Shown in pieces: positions 26,654 to 35,115 of a stretch of DNA of 64,000 bases. The stretch is from Candidatus Limnocylindrales bacterium (GTDB lineage: Bacteria > Desulfobacterota > Binatia > UBA1149 > CAITLU01), in assembly GCA_035626395.1 (NCBI GenBank), contig DASPNR010000030.1, positions 62,001 through 126,000 of the forward strand, written 5' to 3'. The notes beneath the pieces were generated by a model, which saw nothing but the letters and a program-made list of their open reading frames with translations, was not told where the DNA came from and searched no databases. How positions within the stretch are numbered: the stretch's first letter is position 1; each line of letters opens with the position of its first letter. A program made the position numbers and the translations under genes.

Positions 26654-26992
26654 GGCGGCCGACTGTAGACCTGCATGGGCATTGGTCAACGCGCCGGGAC
26701 TGCCGAATCCCTTGGCGGCCAGGCTGAGGCTTGTCGCGCGAAGGCGGCGGCGGTCGGTCCGACTCCGGCGGCCGCACGGCTTCCGCCGGCGGCCAGGCCT
26801 CGGCCTCCGGGGACGGCCAAAATGCTCCCGCAGCCGAAAAAATGCGTTGACGGGGCGAAGTTGACGCAGTTAACTTGGCGCCAACGCCCTCCTGGCGTTC
26901 CGCGGAGGCCGGCGGTGCGACGCCGGTCCCCGCGGGTACCCCGATTCCGCCGGCACGGGCGATCCGTGCCCGCGCGACACAAGGAGATCACG
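26654..26992. other. Intergenic region between pdxH and the carotenoid oxygenase
   Basis: No gene is visible in these 339 bp. The left half has open frames but no recognisable protein. The right half holds the promoter/operator described separately, AACGCC-N5-GGCGTT at the transcript start, and a hairpin GGCACGG-GCGAT-CCGTGCC (26952-26970) in the expected 5' untranslated leader just before the Shine-Dalgarno AAGGAG (26981-26986). Confidence 0.6.
26847..26884 (+). promoter_or_regulatory. Sigma-70-type promoter with overlapping palindromic operator
   Basis: TTGACG (26847-26852), 17-bp spacer, TTAACT (26870-26875). The perfect palindrome TTGGCGCCAA (26875-26884) abuts the -10 box, and AGTTAACT (26868-26875) is a second palindrome over it. 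This layout suggests a repressor site controlling the carotenoid oxygenase gene about 110 nt downstream. Confidence 0.65.
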
Positions 26993-28459
26993 ATGGGATT
27001 GGCGACCTCCCCCGACCAAACGACCGTCGCAGCGCCGGCGCGTCTCAAGCAGGGCCCCTCGAGCTGGCAGGAGTGGTGGATCAACGCTTGGCGACCGTCG
27101 ACGACCGAAGCCGCCTACCGCATCACCGAGATCGAAGGGGAGGTTCCGCGCGAGCTGAACGGAACGCTCTACCGCAACGGTCCTTCGCAGAAGATCCTGC
27201 CCGCGCAAGGCTACGGCGCGCTTCATCTGTTCGACGGCGATGCCCTGGTGCATGCGTTCCGGTTCGAGGACGGCGCCGTTCATTACCGCGGCCGCTTCGT
27301 CGAGCATCCCACGTATCTTCGAGAGCAGGCGGAAGGCCGCTACTGCATGAACGGCGTCGGCGTCAAGGTCGATGATCCGGTGGAGCCGTTCCGCGTCCAG
27401 CCGAACACCAACGTCGTCTTCCATGCAGGCAAGCTGATGGCGCTGGTCGAGAACTCCTGGCCCACCGTGCTCGATGCCGACACGCTCGCGACTCGCGAGA
27501 CGATGTTCGGATTCGGGGATAGCCAGCTCGGCATGAGCGTGACCGCGCATCCCAAGATCGACGGCAAGACCGGCCAGATGATCATCCACGGCTACCAGCC
27601 CTTCGAGCCGTACCTGCAGCTCTACATCGTCGAGCCCGACGGGCGCTGTTCGCTCGCCGAAGCCATCGACGCGCCGTACGCGGTGATGGCGCACGATCTG
27701 GCCATCACCGAGAACCACGTCATCTTCGTATGGGCCCCCGCCTATTTCGACGGCATGAAGATCGCCGAAGGTGGCGGCTTCAATGAATCCATCCGGTGGG
27801 AGCCCGAGCGCGGGCTGCTGTTCGGCATCCGGCGCCGCGAGCCGGGCGCGAAGACACAGTGGTTCACCGCGCCGTCACCGGGTTTCATCTTCCACCCCGG
27901 CAACGCCTACGAGGAAGACGGCAAGATCTACATGGACGCCTGCACCTACCGCGACGGTGGCGCGCTCCTCGAAGCGCTGTCGGGGTTCCGCTCGGCCAAG
28001 GTCCGTCCCGGCTTCCACGCCGTTCCCTTTCTGTACGAGTTCGATCTGGCCAGCGGCACCTGCCGCGAGCGCCAGCTCGACGACCGCGGCGCGGAGTTCC
28101 CGCGAATCGACGATCGTCTGGTCGGTCACAAGAACCGTTTCGGATACGCCGCCATGAGCCGGCGTGGCAACGACATGGCCGACACGTGGGCAACCGTCGT
28201 GCGCTACGATCGCACCGGCGGCCACAGCGTCGTTCATGACTTCGGCAAGTGGCAGTGGCCGAGCGAGCCGGTGTTCGTTCCCAGAAGCGCCGGCTCCGCG
28301 GAGGACGACGGCTTCGTGCTGTGCACCGTCTACGACGGCAACACCGATGGCAGCTATGTCGCCGTCCTGGACGCCGCCAACCTCGATGCGAAGCCGCTGG
28401 CCAAGTGCCACCTGCAGCACCGCATTCCGATGGGGTTCCACGGCAACTTCGTCGCCTGA
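26993..28459 (+). CDS. Carotenoid oxygenase family protein
   Basis: A 488-residue seven-bladed propeller enzyme of the carotenoid/stilbene cleavage oxygenase family. The four iron-binding histidines appear in the expected contexts: VTAHPK, VMAHDLAIT, FIFHPGNAYEE and MGFHGNFVA at the very C-terminus. The N-terminal GEVPRELNGTLYRNGP and HLFDGDALVHAFRFEDG are also typical. It is expected to split a C=C bond with O2; whether the substrate is an apocarotenoid or a stilbene-like lignin fragment is unclear. No carotenoid synthesis genes are in the window. The ATG at 26993 has AAGGAG 6 nt upstream. A clear promoter lies upstream and a 14-bp hairpin downstream. Confidence 0.92.
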   Translation: MGLATSPDQTTVAAPARLKQGPSSWQEWWINAWRPSTTEAAYRITEIEGEVPRELNGTLYRNGPSQKILPAQGYGALHLFDGDALVHAFRFEDGAVHYRGRFVEHPTYLREQAEGRYCMNGVGVKVDDPVEPFRVQPNTNVVFHAGKLMALVENSWPTVLDADTLATRETMFGFGDSQLGMSVTAHPKIDGKTGQMIIHGYQPFEPYLQLYIVEPDGRCSLAEAIDAPYAVMAHDLAITENHVIFVWAPAYFDGMKIAEGGGFNESIRWEPERGLLFGIRRREPGAKTQWFTAPSPGFIFHPGNAYEEDGKIYMDACTYRDGGALLEALSGFRSAKVRPGFHAVPFLYEFDLASGTCRERQLDDRGAEFPRIDDRLVGHKNRFGYAAMSRRGNDMADTWATVVRYDRTGGHSVVHDFGKWQWPSEPVFVPRSAGSAEDDGFVLCTVYDGNTDGSYVAVLDAANLDAKPLAKCHLQHRIPMGFHGNFVA

Positions 28460-28472
28460 AGAAGAAAAGAAC

Positions 28473-28505
28473 GTACGTGCATCGCGATCCGCGCGATGCA
28501 CGTAC
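28473..28505. terminator. 14-bp perfect hairpin between converging genes
   Basis: GTACGTGCATCGCG (28473-28486) pairs with CGCGATGCACGTAC (28492-28505), loop 5 nt. An A-rich stretch (GAAGAAGAAAAGAA) precedes it, so on the minus strand it is followed by T-rich sequence. It fits a two-way terminator between the carotenoid oxygenase and the converging small gene. Confidence 0.7.
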
Positions 28506-28510
28506 CTGTC

Positions 28511-28792
28511 TCACCGGCTCCTGGTGCCCGGAGGCTCCTTGGCGAGCTTTCCGTCGTGGTCGAGCTTTCCTCCGTGACGGTCGTGCGTCTTGTCGTGTTG
28601 GGCGGTATCGCCGACGCGCTCGCCGGTCGCCAGTGGATTCTGCGCCTGTGCCCTGGTCTCTTCCGCATCGTGTTCGGGCAGCGGGCGCCAGCCCGTGCGC
28701 GGGCTGGGCGGGACGGTGCGCCCGCTCTCATCGAGTGTCCGCTCCGAACTTTCCCGGCCACCGATTCGATCGATCTTTCTCGCCTGAGACAT
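28511..28792 (-). CDS. Small hydrophilic protein, 93 residues
   Basis: A charged, low-complexity protein beginning MSQARKIDRIGGRESSERTL and ending KLAKEPPGTRSR, rich in His, Asp, Lys and Arg (QHDKTHDRHGGKLDHDGKL). It has no signal peptide, TM helix or named domain. An AGGAG sequence 6 nt before ATG 28792 supports translation; an upstream ATG at 28810 is also in frame. It ends at a strong hairpin. It could be a small stress-related disordered protein, but that is a guess. Confidence 0.5.
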   Translation of the reverse strand: MSQARKIDRIGGRESSERTLDESGRTVPPSPRTGWRPLPEHDAEETRAQAQNPLATGERVGDTAQHDKTHDRHGGKLDHDGKLAKEPPGTRSR

Positions 28793-28969
28793 AGCCTGCT
28801 CCTCGCTCATGTGCGCGCTGTCGGCGCCGAGCCGATACCGACGTGACAGGTGCGGCCTGCGCTTTATTCGCAGCGGCGGCAGGCGGGGGAGGCCGCGCAA
28901 GGCACATGCGAGCTTTCGGTCATCCCTCACGGTCGCATATGAGAGCGCTGGATCACGGGAGCCGCACAC

Positions 28970-30532
28970 ATGCTCATTGCCAAGTCGCGCCGCTCGCTCG
29001 TCCTGCTCTTCATCGTCGCCTGCACGGGGGCCGGCACCGCCGGATGCACCGCGCTGCGACCGCTCGTGGCGCCGAGCGCGCATCAGTGCCCGTGGATCGA
29101 CGTCGAGCCGGCGCAGCTTTCCGGTCCTGGACGACAGCAGCTGCGCGCGCGCGTCACTGCCACCGGAGTCGATCACGCGTTCGGTGTTGCCGTCGAGCGG
29201 ACCGAAGACTCGCTGCTGCTGGTCGGGCTGACGCCGCTCGGGACCAAGAGCTTCGAGGTCGAGCGGCGCGGCAAGCGCGTGCGAGCCGCGAACCATCTGG
29301 GCCTCGCGTCGGTCGTGCCGCCGCGAAACGTGCTCGCCGACGTCAGCGGCATCCTTGCCGCCAGCCCATGCAGTCCTTCGGTTGCCGGCGAGGCCGCTGC
29401 CGAGCTAGGCCGCTGGACCATCACCGACACGTGCAGCGGCGGCCGTCCGGCGCGGCGTCACGTTCGCGGCCCGGGCGCCGTCGGCAACGTCGACATCGAG
29501 TACCGCGGGAACGAAACGATCGTCACGCAGCACGACTGCGGCTACGAGGCCATCTACGTCGCGGTGGCCAGCGAGGACGCTGCCATGGTCGCGCCGCCGT
29601 CGTCCCAGCGCGACTTGACCGCGCCAGCTGCGTCCGCGCGCACTGCGTCCGAGCCCGCCGCGCCCGCGCCCGTCGCCATCGCGCCCGGTGACACCACGCC
29701 CGCGACCATCGCGCCCGCCGCAACGGCGCCCGCTGCGACGTCTCCACGCCCGAGTGACGGCGCCGTGGCGGCTGCACAGTCCGAGCCGGAGCGCCGGCCG
29801 CCGGCGGCGCCGCCGGCAGAGGTCGATCCGGCCTCGCTGACGATCTCGCCGCGTATCGCGGCCATCATCGAAGACATCGACCGCAGCGACGACGACCTCG
29901 CATTGGACGCCGGTCGCAGGCCCGCCGAGTTGCTCGCGTTTCTGGAGATCGAGCCCGGCATGCGCGTGGCCGAGCTAGGCGCCGGCGGCGGCTACACGGC
30001 CGAACTGCTGGCGCGCGCGGTCGGCCCACGCGGAACGGTCTATGCGCAGAACAATCGACTGATCCTCGACCGCTTCGCCGAGAAGCCATGGAGCGAGCGG
30101 CTCGCCAGGCCGGTCATGCGCAGAGTCGTACGCGTCGACCGTGAGTTTTCGGATCCGTTGCCGGCCGAAGCCCGCGACCTGGACGTGGTCGTGATGAACC
30201 TCTTCTACCACGACACCGTCTGGATGAAGGCGGACCGCGATGCGATGAACCGCGCCATCTACCGGGCGCTGCGTCCAGGCGGGCGCTACGTCGTGATCGA
30301 CCACAGCGCGCGGCGCGGGCGCGGCATCCAGGACGTCGAGAGCCTGCACCGCATCGAGGAGAGCGTGGTGCGCGACGAAGTCGTGCGCGCCGGTTTCCGG
30401 CTGCGACGCCAGGCCGGCTTCCTGCGCAATCCCTCCGATCCACGCGACTGGAACGACTCGCCGCGGGCCGCCGGCGACCGGCGAGGCACCAGCGATCGCT
30501 TCGTCCTGGAGTTCCTCAAGCCGGGCGGGTGA
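28970..30532 (+). CDS. Lipoprotein fusing a LolB/DUF3261-like domain to a SAM methyltransferase
   Basis: A 520-residue protein with a lipobox signal (SLVLLFIVACTGAGTAGC). Residues about 40-200 resemble DUF3261/LolB-like lipoprotein folds (LLVGLTPLGTKSFEVERRG, NVDIEYRGNETIVTQHDCGY). Residues about 205-290 are a Pro/Ala/Thr linker. Residues about 300-520 are a class I methyltransferase of the COG4798 type: motif I VAELGAGGGYTAELLARAVG, YAQNNRLILDRFAEKPW, acidic/aromatic MNLFYHDTVW and RALRPGGRYVVIDHSARRG. COG4798 proteins are often exported. The substrate is unknown and SAM supply outside the cytoplasm is unexplained. GGGAG lies upstream of ATG 28970. It is convergent with the MgtC-like gene. 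Confidence 0.72.
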   Translation: MLIAKSRRSLVLLFIVACTGAGTAGCTALRPLVAPSAHQCPWIDVEPAQLSGPGRQQLRARVTATGVDHAFGVAVERTEDSLLLVGLTPLGTKSFEVERRGKRVRAANHLGLASVVPPRNVLADVSGILAASPCSPSVAGEAAAELGRWTITDTCSGGRPARRHVRGPGAVGNVDIEYRGNETIVTQHDCGYEAIYVAVASEDAAMVAPPSSQRDLTAPAASARTASEPAAPAPVAIAPGDTTPATIAPAATAPAATSPRPSDGAVAAAQSEPERRPPAAPPAEVDPASLTISPRIAAIIEDIDRSDDDLALDAGRRPAELLAFLEIEPGMRVAELGAGGGYTAELLARAVGPRGTVYAQNNRLILDRFAEKPWSERLARPVMRRVVRVDREFSDPLPAEARDLDVVVMNLFYHDTVWMKADRDAMNRAIYRALRPGGRYVVIDHSARRGRGIQDVESLHRIEESVVRDEVVRAGFRLRRQAGFLRNPSDPRDWNDSPRAAGDRRGTSDRFVLEFLKPGG

Positions 30533-30540
30533 TTCTGAGA

Positions 30541-30555
30541 CCGGTGGCCCACCGG
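30541..30555. terminator. Short palindromic hairpin between converging genes
   Basis: CCGGTGG (30541-30547) and CCACCGG (30549-30555) around a single C. It lies 8 bp after the methyltransferase stop and 35 bp before the MgtC-like stop. There is no T-run. Confidence 0.35.
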
Positions 30556-30589
30556 CAGCGCGTCGCGTTCGGTGTCGCCATGCGGCGTC

Positions 30590-31057
30590 CTAGTCGTCGT
30601 CCGCGTCGGCGGGCATCAAAGCGATCAGCGACAGCACGATCCACGTCAGGATGACCCCGAACAGCGCGGTTCCGACGCGGCCGAGGCCGGCCGCCACGCC
30701 GGCGGCCGCCGTGACCCAGATCGACGCCGCGGTCGTGAGGCCCTGGATCGTGCGCCGGTCCTCGAGCTTCAGGATCGCGCCGGCACCGAGGAAGCCGATG
30801 CCGGCGGCAATGCCCTGGATCACGCGCGACACCTCGTCGAGCTCCATTCCTGCCGCCGATGCCGACAGCACGAACATCGCGCTGCCGATCGCCACCAGCA
30901 TGTGCGTGCGCAGGCCCGCCGGCTTGCCGGCGCGTTCGCGCTGAATGCCGACGATGCCTCCCATCACCGTCGCCGCGAGCATGCGGAAAGCCACGCGCTG
31001 AAGCTGATCGACGTCGGGAAACCCTCCGGTCAGCTCCTCCCACAAGATCTGCAGCAT
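30590..31057 (-). CDS. MgtC/SapB-family membrane protein
   Basis: A 155-residue inner-membrane protein with four to five TM helices and the family signatures LAATVMGGIVGIQRERAGKP, GLRTHMLVAIGSAMFVLS and QGIAAGIGFLGAGAILK, followed by GLTTAASIWVTAAAGVAAGL. MgtC proteins help survival at low magnesium and inhibit the F1Fo ATP synthase in some pathogens; short YhiD/SapB-type members like this one have less clear roles. AGGAGA lies 5 nt before ATG 31057. It starts 10 bp after the esterase stop and is the last gene of a minus-strand run. Confidence 0.88.
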   Translation of the reverse strand: MLQILWEELTGGFPDVDQLQRVAFRMLAATVMGGIVGIQRERAGKPAGLRTHMLVAIGSAMFVLSASAAGMELDEVSRVIQGIAAGIGFLGAGAILKLEDRRTIQGLTTAASIWVTAAAGVAAGLGRVGTALFGVILTWIVLSLIALMPADADDD

Positions 31058-31067
31058 CGGGTTCTCC

Positions 31068-31922
31068 TCAGCCTGCGCGCCCGCGGGCAGAATTCTCGCG
31101 TACGAATCGCTCGATGAACTCGAGCGGACTGGACCGGAAGCGCACCGACGGCGACAGCGAAGCAGCCATGTAGCCATGGTCGAGATTGCTGTAGATCACC
31201 GTCTCCACGCGGCCACCGGCGCCGGCGACCTTGCGGGCCAGGCTGTGGGTGTTGTCGACCCCCACCGACAGGTCGTCCTCGCCGTGCAGCAGCAGCAGCG
31301 GCGGATTGGTGCCGTCGACGAAGTCAATGGGCTGACTCGCACCGACCGGCGCCTCGCCGAAGATCCCCTTGATCTCGGGCAGGACGTCGACAGGAAAGTC
31401 GTACGGGCCCGACAGCCCGATCATTCCGCGCAGCCACTGGCGGCTGCCGCCGGCATTGCGCAGCCATTGATCGTCGAGCGTGATCATCGCCGCGTTGTAG
31501 GCGCCCGAGGAGTGTCCCATGACGAACAGGTCGGCGGCGTTGCCGCCGTAGCGGTCGATGTTCTGCCGCGTCCAGACGACGGCCGTGGCGGCGTCCTCCA
31601 GGAACGACGGATACTTGAAGGCGGGATAGTGGCGATAGTCGGGGATCACCACGACGAATCCTCGCGCGACCAGGCCCTCGGCAACGAATCGGAAATCGGC
31701 CTTACTGCCGTAGCTCCAGCGGCCCGGGTAGAAGAAGACCAACACCGGAGCGTCGCGCTCGTCGCGAGGCGTGTAGACGTCCAGCTTCAGGCCGGTGCGG
31801 CCGCAATAGGCGATGTCGCTGTAGCGGCGGCCCTCGCGCGGCGTCAGCGCGTTCATCCAGTCGGCCGCGCTGCAGCCGCCAGCGAGCACAGCAGCAGCGA
31901 TCAGCGGAAGAAGCTTGAGCAT
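31068..31922 (-). CDS. Alpha/beta-hydrolase lipoprotein (esterase)
   Basis: A 284-residue protein with a lipoprotein signal (MLKLLPLIAAAVLAGGC). It has the BD-FAE/carboxylesterase layout: VLVFFYPGRWSYGSK in place of the usual HGGxW oxyanion loop, nucleophile Ser in VMGHSSGAYNAA, acid in LLLHGEDDLSVG and His in YSNLDHGYMAA. It should hydrolyse esters in the periplasm; substrate unknown. The ATG at 31922 is fixed by the signal peptide. It follows the penicillin-binding protein by 23 bp and precedes the MgtC-like gene by 10 bp, so the three are likely co-transcribed. Confidence 0.82.
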   Translation of the reverse strand: MLKLLPLIAAAVLAGGCSAADWMNALTPREGRRYSDIAYCGRTGLKLDVYTPRDERDAPVLVFFYPGRWSYGSKADFRFVAEGLVARGFVVVIPDYRHYPAFKYPSFLEDAATAVVWTRQNIDRYGGNAADLFVMGHSSGAYNAAMITLDDQWLRNAGGSRQWLRGMIGLSGPYDFPVDVLPEIKGIFGEAPVGASQPIDFVDGTNPPLLLLHGEDDLSVGVDNTHSLARKVAGAGGRVETVIYSNLDHGYMAASLSPSVRFRSSPLEFIERFVRENSARGRAG

Positions 31923-31945
31923 GCGTGTCCTTTTGGTGACGAAAC

Positions 31946-34801
31946 CTACTGCAGACGGATCGCCCGCACCGTGCCGCGCGACCTGGCGGCCGAGCTGTCG
32001 AACGTTCCGCTCAGCGTGCTCCCATCGGGCGACCATGCCAAGGCGAAGGTGCCGCCGCTGCTGCGCCGCGCACCCTGCTCGCGGAAGCGAAGGACGATCT
32101 CGCGGCCGCGCACGCGGCCGTCCACCGAGATGGCCGTCCGCGACTGCCCGATCAGCACGCGCCCGTTCTCCGACCACTTCTGTCCGCGACCGGTGATGCG
32201 GTCGCCATTGTGCTCGAGCTGGAGGCGATAGCCGAGACGCAGGCCCTTGAACGCTTCGACCGACGTCTGCTCCACGTGCGTGGCCAGGCCCCACCATCCG
32301 CTGAAGTTGATGTCGGAGGCGCTCGGCGCCTGGCCGGTGGCGCCGCGGTCGGTGGCCGGATCGCCGGAGCGGCGGCCGGGCGTCGTGGCCGCGGGCGGCG
32401 GGAGCTTCTCGGGCGCCCGGTTCTCGCGCATCACGCGCCGATCGTCTCGTCCCGGCACGACCCGCACGCGTATGTCGCTGGTGTCTTCGCGATCGTTGCG
32501 CGCCAGGGGCTGCCCTACCTCGCGCGCATCGCGCATCGCGATGTCGTCGCCGCCGTCGGCCTCGTCGGCGCCGTCGGCGCGAGGACCCGAGGCGCCGCCG
32601 TGCGCCGGCTGGCCATCGCGTGACGCCACCTCCTCGAGTTTCTGGCGAGTCGTATCATCCTCCCCGGCCTTCTCGTCGCGCCGCTCGCCCGTCGCATCCT
32701 CCTCGCCGACCGCCTTGCCGACCAGCACCGACCGCGGCCTGCTGACGCTGTCGTCCTCCTCGGCATCGTCCTGGTCCAGGCGGCGCCAGGCCTTGACGAG
32801 GCTGGCGACGATGCCGTCGGTCGGCAGCTCGCGCGGAATCTCGACCACGAACGCGTTGCGCGGAAGCGGCTCGCGCCCGGGACAGAAGGAAGCGGGCTCG
32901 CGCCCCGACAGGAACAGCTCCCTGCGGGTCTGGCGAGCCTTGACGTCGCAGCCCTTGCGCAACACGAGGCCGGTGCTGACGTCGACCTGGTATTCGCGAA
33001 CGTTGTGCGGTCGCTCCCACGCTCCCGGCGAGCGCCGCCCCGCGTACACACGCTCGGCGAAGCGAGCCCACACCGGCGCCGCCAGGCGCGCGGCGGTGGC
33101 GTCGCTGACGATGGGGCGCGGCTGGTCGAAGCCGACCCAGATGCCGCCGACCAGCTCGGGCGTATAGCCGATGAACCACGCGTCGGTCACGTCATTGGTG
33201 GTGCCGGTCTTGCCGGCGACGGGAATGTCGACGCTCTTCGGAAGCGCTTCGCGGCCGGTGCCGCGCTGGACCGCTTCCGACAGGACGTGGTTGACCAGGA
33301 ACGCCGTCTCTTCGCCGATCACGTCGCGCCGTTTCACCTGCGAGTACCAGATGATCTCGCCGTCGGCGGTCTCGACCCGGTCGATCATGCGCGGGCGCAC
33401 GCGCTTGCCGGCGGCTGCGAAGGTCGTGTACGCGACCGTCAGATCCAAGGGCGAGACGTTGACGGCGCCGAGCGCGATCGAAGGCAGCTCGGCCTCCACG
33501 TCGATTCCGGCACGGCGCGCGAGCATGGCCACGTCTTCGAGGCCGACGGTCTGGGCGAGGCGCACGGTGGCGAGGTTGTTGGAGTGCACCAGCGCGTCGC
33601 GCAGCGGCAGGAAGCCCTCGGACGTCTTGCTGATGTTGTGCGGCTGCCAGATCGAACCGTCGGGCATGTCCATGGACAACGGTGCGTCCTCGAGAGGCTG
33701 CGACAGCGCATAGCCGCGCTCGAGCGCTGCCGCATAGACGAAGGGCTTGAATGCGCTGCCTGCCTGGCGCCTGGCCAGCGCGGCACGATCGAAGCGGGAT
33801 TGCGCGAAGTCGCGCCCGCCCACCCAGGCCAGTATGTCGCCATCGTGCGCGTTCATCACCACGATCGCGCCTTGCAGGTACGGGGTCTGCCCGTCGGCCA
33901 TGCGCTGGCTGGCCTTGTAGTGCGGCCCTTCGAACTTCCCGTACGAGCCTTTCTCGATGCTGCGCAGCTGATTGCGAAGCTCCTCCTCGGCTGCGCGCTG
34001 CATGCGCGAGTCGATCGTCGTGAAGATCCGCAGCGGGCGCGCGTAGAGCTGGTCGCCCAGCTCTGCCTCCAGCGTGTGGCGGATCTGCTCGACCGCGTAA
34101 GGGGCCAGGCCGGCCTCGGTGCTGCGCTCGCGTCCGCGCCTGGTCACGTGCAGCGCGTGCCGCCGCGCGGCTTCCGCTTCCACCGGCGAGATGCGCTGCT
34201 GGCGCTCCATCAGCGTCAGCACGAGATTGCGGCGACGGCGTGCCTCGTCGGGCCGCCGGCGCGGGTCGTAGTAGCCCGGAGCGCGCGCGAGGGCGGCGAG
34301 CGTCGCGGCCTGCGGCAGCGTCAGCTCGCTCGCTTCGATGCCGAAGTAGTGTCGCGCCGCGTTCCCGACGCCGTGGACCGCATTGCCGAGGTAGATGTGG
34401 TTGAGGTAGAGCTCGAGGATCTCGTGCTTCGAATACTTGCGCTCGATGTCGCTGGCGACGCGGATCTCGAGCAGCTTGCGTCGCAGCGTGCGGCGCTCCA
34501 CGGGCAGTCGCTCGGGGAAGACGCTTCGCGCCAGCTGCATCGTGATCGTGCTGAAGCCCTGGTCGATGCCGCCTTCGCGAACGTTGGCCAACGCAGCGCC
34601 GCCCACGCGCCGCCAGTCCAGGCCGCCGTGGTCGAAGAAGCGCTGGTCCTCGATGGCCAGGAACGCCTCGGCCACGTGCCTGGGCAGGTCCGCGAGCGCG
34701 ACCATCGTGCGCTCGGGTGGCGCGAAATCGGCAAACGGCTCGCCGCTGCGGTCGAGCAGCACCGGCGCACCGCCGGGCTGATAGGATGCGAGCCGCTCCA
34801 C
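31946..34801 (-). CDS. Class A penicillin-binding protein (PBP1a-like) with C-terminal extension
   Basis: A bifunctional peptidoglycan synthase of at least 951 residues. The GT51 transglycosylase domain (about 35-215) has FLAIEDQRFFDHGGLDWRR and GFSTITMQLAR. The transpeptidase domain (about 300-620) has SAFK (SxxK), HSNN (SxN) and KTGTTND. After about residue 690 there is a long acidic, disordered linker, then a C-terminal beta domain (FSGWWGLATHVEQTSVEAFK ... SGTFDSSAARSRG) that I cannot name. GTG 34801 starts at VERLASYQPGGAPVLLD, but in-frame sequence upstream to a TAG at 35018-35020 encodes a basic stretch and a TM helix (AVVGAAALAIIVSVVAW). The real start is therefore probably upstream, perhaps CTG 34927. 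Confidence 0.9.
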   Translation of the reverse strand: MERLASYQPGGAPVLLDRSGEPFADFAPPERTMVALADLPRHVAEAFLAIEDQRFFDHGGLDWRRVGGAALANVREGGIDQGFSTITMQLARSVFPERLPVERRTLRRKLLEIRVASDIERKYSKHEILELYLNHIYLGNAVHGVGNAARHYFGIEASELTLPQAATLAALARAPGYYDPRRRPDEARRRRNLVLTLMERQQRISPVEAEAARRHALHVTRRGRERSTEAGLAPYAVEQIRHTLEAELGDQLYARPLRIFTTIDSRMQRAAEEELRNQLRSIEKGSYGKFEGPHYKASQRMADGQTPYLQGAIVVMNAHDGDILAWVGGRDFAQSRFDRAALARRQAGSAFKPFVYAAALERGYALSQPLEDAPLSMDMPDGSIWQPHNISKTSEGFLPLRDALVHSNNLATVRLAQTVGLEDVAMLARRAGIDVEAELPSIALGAVNVSPLDLTVAYTTFAAAGKRVRPRMIDRVETADGEIIWYSQVKRRDVIGEETAFLVNHVLSEAVQRGTGREALPKSVDIPVAGKTGTTNDVTDAWFIGYTPELVGGIWVGFDQPRPIVSDATAARLAAPVWARFAERVYAGRRSPGAWERPHNVREYQVDVSTGLVLRKGCDVKARQTRRELFLSGREPASFCPGREPLPRNAFVVEIPRELPTDGIVASLVKAWRRLDQDDAEEDDSVSRPRSVLVGKAVGEEDATGERRDEKAGEDDTTRQKLEEVASRDGQPAHGGASGPRADGADEADGGDDIAMRDAREVGQPLARNDREDTSDIRVRVVPGRDDRRVMRENRAPEKLPPPAATTPGRRSGDPATDRGATGQAPSASDINFSGWWGLATHVEQTSVEAFKGLRLGYRLQLEHNGDRITGRGQKWSENGRVLIGQSRTAISVDGRVRGREIVLRFREQGARRSSGGTFALAWSPDGSTLSGTFDSSAARSRGTVRAIRLQ

Positions 34802-35115
34802 GTCGGGGCAGCCTCGCAGCCCGCAGGTCTGCCAGGCAACGACGCTGACAATGATGGCGAGCGCGGCCGCACCGACGACGGCTCCGGCATAATGGCGCGG
34901 ATGCAGCGCGCGAGCGGACGATGCCAGACGTGCGCCTCGCTGCGAGGCGGCGCGGCGCAGGAAGCGAACGGCTCGGGAACGGCCGTCGCTGCTCTGTGGT
35001 TTCCCATTATCGATGCACTACAGTCTGGTCGCATCCCGCGGCGGCTGTCGATGACGTCCTCGGCTGCGCTGGCAAAGTCGCGGCGAATGGTCCCCTCGAC
35101 CGTGGAGACTTTTCG

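Noticed and set aside
28496..28846. 116-codon plus-strand frame opposite the small hydrophilic gene
   Set aside because: It starts inside the 14-bp hairpin, has no ribosome site and no domain; the minus-strand ORF has AGGAG at the right distance.
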